In this document: piece by piece, positions 1 to 5,067 of the stretch
Layout: each line of letters opens with the position of its first letter
Numbering within the stretch: position 1 is the first letter of the stretch
Assembly (NCBI GenBank): GCA_027057185.1
Contig: JALUJE010000038.1
Location: 1 to 5,067 of the forward strand
Direction of reading: 5' to 3'
DNA from: Helicobacteraceae bacterium
GTDB lineage: Bacteria; Campylobacterota; Campylobacteria; Campylobacterales; Sulfurimonadaceae
Length of the DNA stretch: 5,067 nt
Notes under the pieces: model-generated
Databases searched by the model: none
What the model was told of the DNA's origin: nothing
What the model saw: the letters and a program-made list of their open reading frames with translations, nothing else
Position numbers and translations under genes: made by a program

Positions 1-824
1 TCATCAAGGCACGACTCTTTGGCAACAAAAGAAGCGGTGGCCACATTGAACTTCTCATCAATCGTCCCATCGATGTCTATACACTCAATGTCTATATTAA
101 AGGTCGGGTACGTGCAGGGACAGAACTTTTTTTTGAGAACGGTCTCATGGCTACCGTAATGCAATGTCATGATGACGGCAGCCGAAATGTGCAATTTACA
201 TGTAAGGCGAGAGTACTACGTTTTGAGGAGTTACTTCCTCTACTACAACGCATTGGACATATTCCACTGCCACCCTATCTCAATCGTAATGATGAGTCCA
301 CAGATGAAGAAGACTACCAAAGTGTTTTTGCCCATCATGAAGGTGCCGTTGCCGCACCAACAGCATCATTACACTTCAGTGACGCTCTGTTTCAAGAGGT
401 ATGCCAAAAGCACCCTCACGCTTTTGTCACCTTACATGTCGGAGCAGGCACATTTAAACCGGTCGAGCATCAGATCATCACTGAACATCCCATGCACTCG
501 GAATATTTCGACATCTCTGATGACGCCCAACAGATATTACATTCTGATGCCAAAGTACTCGGTATTGGTACGACTTCAACACGTACTATAGAATATTATG
601 CCCGTACTGGAATAGCCCACGGTGAGGCCAATCTCTTTTTACATCCGGACAATCCACCCATCCGTACCAATGCCCTACTGACCAATTTTCATCTTCCAAG
701 ATCAACATTACTAATGCTCGTAGCCTCATTTATTGGACTAGAAGAAACGTTACGTGTTTATGAAGAAGCGATACATCGGCAGTATCGCTTTTTTAGTTAT
801 GGAGATGCAATGCTTATTGTTTAG
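1..824 (+). CDS. queA: QueA, tRNA preQ1(34) S-adenosylmethionine ribosyltransferase-isomerase (5'-truncated by window)
   Basis: QueA transfers and isomerises the ribosyl part of S-adenosylmethionine onto preQ1 in the tRNA wobble position, giving epoxyqueuosine, the second-to-last step of queuosine synthesis; it is cytosolic. The reading frame is open from base 3, giving 273 visible residues up to the TAG at 822-824. Family members have about 340-355 residues, so roughly 70 N-terminal residues lie outside the window. The frame begins with the family's ARLFGNKRSGG block. It continues with EGAVAAPTASLHF, VGAGTFKP, GTTSTRTIE (about residue 189 of the fragment), LLTNFHLPRSTL (about 226) and the C-terminal YRFFSYGDAML signature, so the C-terminus is complete. 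The ATG at 147 is internal, not the start. The last 11 bases overlap the convergent yceI-like gene, and a terminator-like hairpin lies within the final codons. Identification is firm from motifs. Confidence 0.96.
   Translation, partial: IKARLFGNKRSGGHIELLINRPIDVYTLNVYIKGRVRAGTELFFENGLMATVMQCHDDGSRNVQFTCKARVLRFEELLPLLQRIGHIPLPPYLNRNDESTDEEDYQSVFAHHEGAVAAPTASLHFSDALFQEVCQKHPHAFVTLHVGAGTFKPVEHQIITEHPMHSEYFDISDDAQQILHSDAKVLGIGTTSTRTIEYYARTGIAHGEANLFLHPDNPPIRTNALLTNFHLPRSTLLMLVASFIGLEETLRVYEEAIHRQYRFFSYGDAMLIV
763..797. terminator. Terminator-like hairpin inside the 3' end of queA, possibly bidirectional
   Basis: The arm AAGCGATAC (766-774) pairs perfectly with GTATCGCTT (782-790) around a 7-base loop (775-781). 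Further A-T and G-T pairs can extend the stem to about 763/793. On the plus strand a run of six T follows the GTATCGC arm, the classic shape of an intrinsic terminator, yet it lies about 28 bases before the queA stop codon. On the minus strand the same hairpin starts about 24 bases after the yceI-like stop and is followed by a weaker T-rich stretch (CTTCAT), a normal place for that gene's terminator. The most likely reading is a shared terminator between convergent genes, partly built from codons of the conserved QueA C-terminus. Activity is inferred from shape only. Confidence 0.6.
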
Positions 825-1446
825 CATCCGAGGCACAAAGTGTTGCCGCAATTTTTGTAGAAAATCCGATAGTAACATCGTTCCATGTTTTACCCTCATG
901 CAGATCGTAACAGGCTTTATTGATGGCACTAAGTGCTTTGTTGGCACTGAAGTCAAACAGATCAATAACACCATTGGCGTGCAATATTCCCTTGTCATAG
1001 CGAAATGCCATAGGTACGGTTTTCGTGATGCCGTTCATTGTTACCTCAGTAGTAAATGTACCGGTTTTCGCTTTACCTTTTTCATGTGGATCTGAAGCAA
1101 CATTGATTATTTTGGCCGTAATAGTATTACCGCTCATCTGTGTGAAAAAATATTTTACCAATGTAGCATCACGTTCTGCATGGTTAGTATTGACGCTGGC
1201 TGTCTCAATGACGACACGTGAACCGATAAAGATCTCTCGAAAATTGGCACCGCTCGGTACTGCAGGGGTAAAACTCACTCTATCAAAGCTACCGGATACT
1301 TTTAGTTTCGATGCTGTTTTATACGCACCCCATGTGACGGTAAGAGACCCTTGTTGTTGTAAAACACATCCGTGCTTTGCTACACTTAGTCCCGCTGCTT
1401 GAAGCCCTGAAAACGCTAGCAAAAAAGCGAAAATTATCTTTAACAT
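814..1446 (-). CDS. YceI-family exported lipocalin-like protein
   Basis: YceI proteins are secreted or periplasmic beta-barrels of lipocalin type that bind polyisoprenoid-like lipids; the physiological ligand here is unknown. A signal peptide is clear: Met-Leu-Lys, a hydrophobic run, then a likely cleavage after LQA near residue 17. Family marks are IETASVNTNHAERDATL (about residues 80-96), corresponding to the conserved Asn-x-x-x-AERD region, and VTMNGITKTV (about 135-144). The product has 210 residues, near the usual family length. Cysteines at about 27, 179 and 204 could form disulfides in the periplasm. I chose the ATG at 1446 over an in-frame ATG at 1452 because AAGGA (1453-1457) is 6 bases from the former but touches the latter. 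The gene is the last on the minus strand, 53 bases after the methyltransferase stop, and converges with queA. Family call is strong, precise role unknown. Confidence 0.9.
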   Translation of the reverse strand: MLKIIFAFLLAFSGLQAAGLSVAKHGCVLQQQGSLTVTWGAYKTASKLKVSGSFDRVSFTPAVPSGANFREIFIGSRVVIETASVNTNHAERDATLVKYFFTQMSGNTITAKIINVASDPHEKGKAKTGTFTTEVTMNGITKTVPMAFRYDKGILHANGVIDLFDFSANKALSAINKACYDLHEGKTWNDVTIGFSTKIAATLCASDAKQ

Positions 1447-1452
1447 TGTCAT

Positions 1453-1457
1453 TCCTT
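1453..1457 (-). promoter_or_regulatory. Ribosome binding site of the YceI-like gene (decides the start)
   Basis: The minus strand reads AAGGA, then ATGACA, then ATG. The Shine-Dalgarno core abuts the first ATG (1452) with no spacing but is 6 bases from the second (1446). This supports the second ATG and a signal peptide starting MLKIIF. Confidence 0.65.
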
Positions 1458-1475
1458 ATGCGTAATAATGCCAAA

Positions 1476-1484
1476 AGTATAGCA
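1476..1484 (-). promoter_or_regulatory. Probable extended -10 promoter for the YceI-like gene
   Basis: In the short gap after the methyltransferase stop the minus strand reads TGCTATACT, a TGn-extended -10 box one base off the TATAAT consensus. No recognisable -35 is present 17 bases upstream, where the sequence is A/T-rich (AATAAA). This matches the known weak -35 requirement of Campylobacterota housekeeping promoters. Initiation about 7 bases downstream (near 1469) would give a leader of about 23 bases containing the AAGGA site. The element would let this gene be expressed apart from the upstream operon. It is a short motif in A/T-rich DNA, so chance occurrence is possible. Confidence 0.45.
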
Positions 1485-1499
1485 GAGAAAACTGCAATT

Positions 1500-2099
1500 T
1501 TATTTAAACGCCGTGAGTAAAAAAACTGGGTATTGGCATCGCTCTTTTTGAATGATATCGACAATCTCAAATGTCACCTCTTTAAAACCGACATAAGAAA
1601 TCAATGTACGAAGTTCGTGCTCGTCAAATCCAAAATGATGCACCCCCTCACTGCCATCACTGTGAAATGAACCATCTTCACGGAGCAGATCTGCAACAGC
1701 AAGAAAAGCACCCGGTTTCATGCCGGCATAGAGATGTTCAAATAATGTTACAATGTTTTTAATATGATGCAGGGTCATAGAGCTGACAACTCCATCATAA
1801 AAACCGTGCAGCGACTCTTTTGAAATATCTTTTACACATGTTCTAATTCGATCCTCTCCAGAGCGTTTCTCTTTAAGCTTCTCAAGCATCGCCTCGGATG
1901 TATCAATCGCCACTATACTATGAACATGGGGCAGAATTTTATATGTCAACAATCCGGTTCCCGCACCCAGATCAATCACGTCCATATCCTTCTGCAAAGA
2001 CATTCTGGCATTAATGCGTTCGTAGATACGTTGCGCCAAATTCTGACGACGTGAGGAGCAGTCCCAATGCACTGATTTTGTCGTAAATGCTTCACTCAT
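1500..2099 (-). CDS. Class I SAM-dependent methyltransferase (substrate unknown)
   Basis: This is a 199-residue Rossmann-fold methyltransferase of the Methyltransf_11/25 type. Motif I is VIDLGAGTGLLT (residues 41-52), the SAM-binding glycine loop. The acidic residue that normally binds the SAM ribose follows in IVAIDTSEAML (Asp66). SSMTLHHIKN is the motif IV region, and KPGAFLAVADL follows. The N-terminal KSVHWDCSSRR and the later VHHFGFDEHEL resemble a small soluble methyltransferase family common in anaerobes and Campylobacterota whose substrate I cannot name. No signal peptide or membrane segment is visible, so it is cytosolic. The start at 2099 is chosen because its ATG overlaps the rhodanese stop (ATGA); an upstream in-frame ATG at 2126 would only add nine residues inside the rhodanese gene. 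GGAAGGG (2111-2117) is a somewhat distant Shine-Dalgarno, consistent with coupled translation. It is the last gene of the five-gene block. Confidence 0.88.
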   Translation of the reverse strand: MSEAFTTKSVHWDCSSRRQNLAQRIYERINARMSLQKDMDVIDLGAGTGLLTYKILPHVHSIVAIDTSEAMLEKLKEKRSGEDRIRTCVKDISKESLHGFYDGVVSSMTLHHIKNIVTLFEHLYAGMKPGAFLAVADLLREDGSFHSDGSEGVHHFGFDEHELRTLISYVGFKEVTFEIVDIIQKERCQYPVFLLTAFK

Positions 2100-2500
2100 A
2101 ACAGTGCAAACCCTTCCGCCCGCCACGCATTAATGCCACCATCCATATTATAGACCTTAAAACCGTGTTTCGCCAGAATCCTCGAAGCACTGATACTACG
2201 ATTACCGCTACGACAATAGACCACTATTCGCTTCCCTTTTGGCAATGTGTCAAGATTCTTTTCCAATACTCCCAACGGAATCAGTCGCGCCCCTTCAATG
2301 TGACCTTCATGATCATACTCATTTTCAGAGCGTACATCCAAAAACAGTACCTCATTGGGATGTGCATGCAATAACTCATACGCTTGGGTAACATGCAATT
2401 TCTCCAAATTGACAAAAATATACCCTTTCTGATAGAGAAAAAAGAGGACTGCTACTACGAGTAATACTAAAGAAAATATATCCAATAAGCGTTTTTTCAT
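2096..2500 (-). CDS. Membrane-anchored single-domain rhodanese (sulfurtransferase family)
   Basis: Rhodanese domains carry sulfane sulfur as a persulfide on an active-site cysteine and pass it to thiol acceptors. The 134-residue product starts MKKRLLD, has one hydrophobic segment (about residues 8-23), and then a rhodanese domain. That domain shows FLDVRSENEYDHEGHIEGA (about 53-71), the active-site loop CRSGNRS with Cys96, and the closing YNMDGGINAWRAEG. The loop has the usual six-residue size of true single-domain sulfurtransferases, and the cysteine is present, so it is probably catalytic. Basic residues before the hydrophobic segment suggest an N-in anchor, which would put the domain in the periplasm. 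The ATG at 2500 is preferred over one at 2506: AGGG (2507-2510) is 6 bases from it but touches the other, and ATG(2500) overlaps the upstream stop as ATGA. The acceptor is unknown. Confidence 0.9.
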   Translation of the reverse strand: MKKRLLDIFSLVLLVVAVLFFLYQKGYIFVNLEKLHVTQAYELLHAHPNEVLFLDVRSENEYDHEGHIEGARLIPLGVLEKNLDTLPKGKRIVVYCRSGNRSISASRILAKHGFKVYNMDGGINAWRAEGFALL

Positions 2501-3579
2501 AACCATCCCTGATCGTTAATATAGTAGAACAACACGGCAACCATCAACACTGCTATGACTGCCGCGGCAATTTTTACGATACTATACGGACGTTCTCCAC
2601 TAATAGCACCGTTTCTTCCATTGATAACATAACTATAGACTTTATTGTTAAACGTAAATGCCGAAGCATATACAGGTAGCAAAATATGTTTAAACGTAAT
2701 GTTGTCATACTCTGTCGACAACCTTGAAATCTCCTGACGGTCTCCACCGATCTGACGCTTAATTGCCGCACGAATCCGATATTCCATGGTTGCTTTGGCA
2801 CGCTCAAGCCCTCGCTCCAGATCAATAGCGTATACCTCGCTGTCATAACCGCTTAAAAATGCTTCATCATAATTAACGAGATTCTCCAGATCCCACTCCA
2901 GGAGTGCGTAATGCAGTGACTCACTTGCCATCACCAGAACATCATCAAAAGAATGATTTATATTACCCTTTACGGGAATCCAGCGAATACGTTGTACCTG
3001 CCGTGAGCGCATCTGAGAGCGTCCATTGATATTCACACGGTAATGTTGCGTCTCATAATAGACCATACCCCGTCGTCCGCTGTAACGGCTCAGTGTACTT
3101 GCATCGTAAGTCCAGTAGGGAATGTAAATCCCCTTGAGGGTACTGTCCTCGGCACCGTAATGTTGCAGCTTGTTGGGAGCAAACCAGTGACTTTTGAGCC
3201 ATGATTTGAAAATAACCCGTGCCTCTTTATGACCAATTTTAAAAGGCAACATCGCCTGCGGTCTGATAGGACGATAACGTGCGACTTCGTTGACTACGGC
3301 ACTTCCACAGAATGGGCACGTGGAGGCATAAACATGTTCTTGAAGTTCAAAAGTTGCCGCACAGCTGGGGCACTTTGTACTCGTCAGTGCACTAGGCTGC
3401 TGGGGAAGATGTTGTAGTGTTTTACGTGCTTTCTCGTAATCATTTTCTAGCACTTGCGTAAAGGCACGCTCTACATGATTGATATGAGTACAGTACGGAC
3501 ATGTCAGCTCGCCCGTAGCCACAGAAAACTTGAGTTTGGCACCACACTGCTCACATGGAAAAACATACTCTTTTTTCAT
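2497..3579 (-). CDS. Double zinc-ribbon, C-terminally membrane-anchored protein (YdjG-like, SPFH partner)
   Basis: The 360-residue protein begins with two zinc ribbons: Cys9/Cys12 with Cys27/Cys30, and Cys70/Cys73 with Cys88/Cys91. A conserved middle and C-terminal region follows: GIYIPYWTYDA (about 150-160), the FDDVLV block (about 211-216), IGGDRQEI (about 277-284), FKHILLPVYA (about 296-305) and GERPYS (328-333). It ends in one membrane helix (about 334-353) and a very short tail. By the usual charge pattern the ribbons face the cytosol. Databases often mislabel such proteins as PriA helicase or TFIIB zinc ribbon; no helicase motif is present. Its place directly after an SPFH gene matches the YdjG/YdjI pairing known from the Bacillus PspA-associated membrane complex, so a membrane scaffold for the SPFH protein is inferred. 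No clear Shine-Dalgarno precedes the start; translation probably depends on coupling to the SPFH gene 8 bases upstream. Biochemical function unknown. Confidence 0.85.
   Translation of the reverse strand: MKKEYVFPCEQCGAKLKFSVATGELTCPYCTHINHVERAFTQVLENDYEKARKTLQHLPQQPSALTSTKCPSCAATFELQEHVYASTCPFCGSAVVNEVARYRPIRPQAMLPFKIGHKEARVIFKSWLKSHWFAPNKLQHYGAEDSTLKGIYIPYWTYDASTLSRYSGRRGMVYYETQHYRVNINGRSQMRSRQVQRIRWIPVKGNINHSFDDVLVMASESLHYALLEWDLENLVNYDEAFLSGYDSEVYAIDLERGLERAKATMEYRIRAAIKRQIGGDRQEISRLSTEYDNITFKHILLPVYASAFTFNNKVYSYVINGRNGAISGERPYSIVKIAAAVIAVLMVAVLFYYINDQGWL
2507..2510 (-). promoter_or_regulatory. Ribosome binding site of the rhodanese gene (decides the start)
   Basis: The minus strand reads AGGG, then ATGGTT, then ATG. 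The site is 6 bases from the ATG at 2500 and has no spacing to the ATG at 2506. Together with the ATGA stop-start overlap at 2497-2500 this favours the shorter MKKRLL start. The site lies in the last codons of the zinc-ribbon gene. Confidence 0.55.
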
Positions 3580-3587
3580 TACATCAT

Positions 3588-4685
3588 TTAACTGGGAATT
3601 GGGGGCGGTGTTAGGTGAAACAGCGTAGCCAAACCATCAAGCGAACGGGCACGCTCCCAACCATCCATTCCTTCACGCCATGCCAAAGTATCCTCTGCAA
3701 TGGTGCCTTCTGCGATGGCAGTTTTGATCTGTTCAAGTGTCAGTGGTCCTTTGGCGCGATTGTCAATAACCACATAATAGGTTTGCGCTTTAGGAATGGG
3801 TGGCGGTGCAAGGTGTTTAGTATTTTGCCTACTCAAATTCGTAGTCATCTGCTGTGCCATAGCAAACCCCATCCCCATACTCATGGCTTCTCCGGCGGCC
3901 GATGTACCACCTGAACCCATTGCACTGAGTGCTTCTGCCGCACTATAATGCAGGTAGTCATCTAAATTGCCCGCGAGCCCCATACCGGTACGTTTGTCTA
4001 ACGCTGCTTCAACATTAGGCGGCAGGGAGATGTTTTCAATTAATAGTTTGGTCAATTCCAAACCGTACGCCTCAAATTCAGGGGCAATTTTCTGCTCAAT
4101 AAAACGACTCATCTGCTCATAATTGGCAGCTAGATCCAAAATGGGAATATCGGCCTGGGCAACAATGGTCGCAAAACGCGAGACAATAAGATTTCGAAGC
4201 TGATCGCTTACTTCATCTACGGTAAAATAGCCATCGGTTCCGACAATTTCTTTGAGAAATACTACCGGATCTCCAATACGCATGGCATACGTACCAAAAG
4301 AGCGAATTCGTACGGGACCAAACTCTTTATCTCGTAGCATTAGGGGATTTTTTGTTCCCCACTTTAGATCAATAAAATGGCGCAAATTAAAAAAGTAGAT
4401 CTCAGCTTTAAACGGACTCTCAAAGGCATGATCCCAATGTTGCAAGGTTGTTAAAACAGGGAGGTTTCGAGTCTCTAAAGCATAAATACCCGGCATAAAG
4501 ACATCGGCAATTTCGCCCTCACTGACAAACACGGCAACCTGTGTCTCACGCACTGTCAGTTTGGCACCGTATTTAATCTCATTACCGTAGCGCTCAAATC
4601 GGTATACCATGGTATCATTGCTGCTATCAGTCCACTCAATAACATCAATAAACTCCCCCATGAGTCTGTCAAAAAAACCCATCAT
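3588..4685 (-). CDS. SPFH/band 7 domain protein with C-terminal GYF_2 (DUF4339) domain (YdjI-like)
   Basis: SPFH proteins form large oligomers at membranes and organise microdomains; this subfamily, which databases sometimes call virion core protein or YdjI, is soluble and recruited to membranes by partners. The N-terminal block runs from GFFDRLMGEFIDVIEW (residues 3-18), and the SPFH core about 25-230 includes LTVRETQVAVFVSEG (43-57), the PFKAEIYF strand (91-98) and LKWGTKNPLMLRD (107-119). A glycine/methionine/alanine-rich stretch follows at 255-280. After a proline linker comes a GYF_2 domain (about 302-356), seen as YYVVIDNRAKGPLTLEQI and LAWREGMDGWERA. GYF-type domains bind proline-rich peptides, and PPPIP occurs on both sides of the domain. 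No membrane helix is visible. Two ATGs are possible: 4685 overlaps the telA stop (TAATG), while 4682 gives MGFFDRL, the more usual family start, with better spacing (7 bases) from AAGGAGG. Confidence 0.9.
   Translation of the reverse strand: MMGFFDRLMGEFIDVIEWTDSSNDTMVYRFERYGNEIKYGAKLTVRETQVAVFVSEGEIADVFMPGIYALETRNLPVLTTLQHWDHAFESPFKAEIYFFNLRHFIDLKWGTKNPLMLRDKEFGPVRIRSFGTYAMRIGDPVVFLKEIVGTDGYFTVDEVSDQLRNLIVSRFATIVAQADIPILDLAANYEQMSRFIEQKIAPEFEAYGLELTKLLIENISLPPNVEAALDKRTGMGLAGNLDDYLHYSAAEALSAMGSGGTSAAGEAMSMGMGFAMAQQMTTNLSRQNTKHLAPPPIPKAQTYYVVIDNRAKGPLTLEQIKTAIAEGTIAEDTLAWREGMDGWERARSLDGLATLFHLTPPPIPS
3595..3815 (-). repeat. Imperfect direct repeat flanking the GYF_2 domain, encoding HLxPPPIP twice
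   Basis: Bases 3595-3617 and 3793-3815 match at 19 of 23 positions by eye. They encode HLTPPPIP at the extreme C-terminus and HLAPPPIP in the linker before the GYF_2 domain. The copies are in frame and 198 bases (66 codons) apart, so together they bracket the domain exactly. Confidence 0.6.
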
Positions 4686-5067
4686 TACGCCTCCTTGTTT
4701 GTCGTCACCTGCTCTTTTACCTGTGCTTGCGTCGCCAACAATGACGCCTTGAGCTCCTGTTCCAACACTTCAAGCTCTGCTTCGGCTTTTTGACGAGCCT
4801 TTTTACCTTCATTGGCAATACTCAGTCCATCTTCTATTGTTTCAATCAAAAGTTTATTGGCAAGTTTAACACTCTCAATATCAAAAATTCCGCGCTCTGC
4901 GAGCTCACGGGTTTGACGATTCGCCTCTTTCAGGTTTTTTGCATTGGCTTCTAGAAGTTCATTCGTCAGATCCATGGCATCTTTTAAGACGCTACCTGCT
5001 TTTTGATTACGATAAATGGTAATGGTCTGTGCCAGCTGATTTTTCCATAATGGAACAGTATTAACTA
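4685..5067 (-). CDS. telA: TelA family protein, C-terminal part (N-terminus outside window)
   Basis: The frame stays open from the window edge to the TAA at 4685-4687, giving 126 complete codons. The first visible residues, NTVPLWKNQLAQTITIYRNQ, match the TelA signature (IPLWKNQ region), and TNELLEANAKNLKEANRQT continues the family's helical C-terminus. The tail (about the last 45 residues) is rich in Lys, Ala and Glu, including KKARQKAEAELEVLEQEL, and is probably a coiled coil. TelA proteins were named for toxic-anion (tellurite) resistance and often sit in Ter-related or envelope-stress loci; their molecular action is not settled. Full family members have about 350-400 residues, so about two thirds is missing here. 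The ATG at 4975 is internal. Its stop overlaps the SPFH start by one base, linking it to the SPFH and zinc-ribbon genes. Confidence 0.85.
   Translation of the reverse strand, partial: VNTVPLWKNQLAQTITIYRNQKAGSVLKDAMDLTNELLEANAKNLKEANRQTRELAERGIFDIESVKLANKLLIETIEDGLSIANEGKKARQKAEAELEVLEQELKASLLATQAQVKEQVTTNKEA
4690..4696 (-). promoter_or_regulatory. Consensus ribosome binding site of the SPFH gene
   Basis: The minus strand carries AAGGAGG inside the last telA codons, 4 bases before the ATG at 4685 and 7 before the ATG at 4682. It is the strongest Shine-Dalgarno in the window, suggesting high translation of the SPFH subunit compared with the zinc-ribbon protein, which has no obvious site. Confidence 0.75.

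Noticed and set aside
169..591. Second plus-strand frame of 140 codons overlapping queA
   Set aside because: It lies in a different frame within confirmed QueA motifs and its translation has no domain-like composition.
754..1095. Open plus-strand frame of 113 codons antisense to the yceI-like gene
   Set aside because: It lies opposite a clearly identified YceI gene, shows no family features, and begins inside queA; it is a shadow frame.
1482..1495. Small inverted repeat GCAG/CTGC after the methyltransferase stop, considered as a terminator
   Set aside because: The stem is only 4 base pairs and the following bases form the -10 element rather than a T tract.
2097..2126. Longer methyltransferase start at the ATG ending at 2126
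   Set aside because: It would overlap the rhodanese by 31 bases and add nine residues with no family similarity; the ATGA junction start at 2099 is better.
2497..3579. Annotation of the zinc-ribbon protein as primosomal helicase PriA or a TFIIB-like factor
   Set aside because: Only cysteine-pair zinc ribbons are shared; no Walker or helicase motifs exist, and a C-terminal membrane helix does not fit.
4973..4975. ATG at 4975 as the start of a separate 96-residue protein
   Set aside because: The frame stays open upstream to the window edge and the upstream residues match the TelA PLWKNQ signature, so this Met is internal.

Overview
The window is a compact stretch of bacterial chromosome that most resembles a sulfur-oxidising Campylobacterota genome (Sulfurimonas/Sulfuricurvum type). 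That placement rests on the style of the QueA, YceI and methyltransferase proteins as recalled, on moderate GC, on very tight gene packing, and on a promoter with an extended -10 but no -35. It is an inference, not a search result. There is no mobile element, RNA gene, CRISPR array or long non-coding stretch; the longest intergenic gap is about 50 bases.

Left part (1-1500): the plus strand carries the 3' three-quarters of queA (tRNA queuosine synthesis), cut by the window edge. It converges on a minus-strand gene for an exported YceI-family lipocalin-like protein, and the two coding regions overlap by 11 bases. A strong terminator-shaped hairpin lies inside the last codons of queA and just downstream of the yceI stop.

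Right part (1500-5067): five minus-strand genes are packed as one apparent operon. In transcription order they are the C-terminal end of a TelA-family protein, an SPFH (band 7) protein with a C-terminal GYF_2/DUF4339 domain, a protein with two N-terminal zinc ribbons and a C-terminal membrane anchor, a membrane-anchored single-domain rhodanese, and a class I SAM-dependent methyltransferase. The junctions are TAATG, an 8-base gap, ATGA and ATGA, so translational coupling is likely throughout.

The most interesting unit is TelA / SPFH-GYF / double zinc-ribbon membrane protein. The SPFH and zinc-ribbon partners match the YdjI/YdjG side of the Bacillus PspA-YdjGHI membrane-stress complex, and here the neighbour is TelA, a tellurite/stress-linked helical protein. 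A membrane-associated envelope-stress or microdomain complex is a reasonable inference. The families are known and the exact function is not. The rhodanese and methyltransferase are coupled to this unit, but nothing in the sequence shows their substrates.
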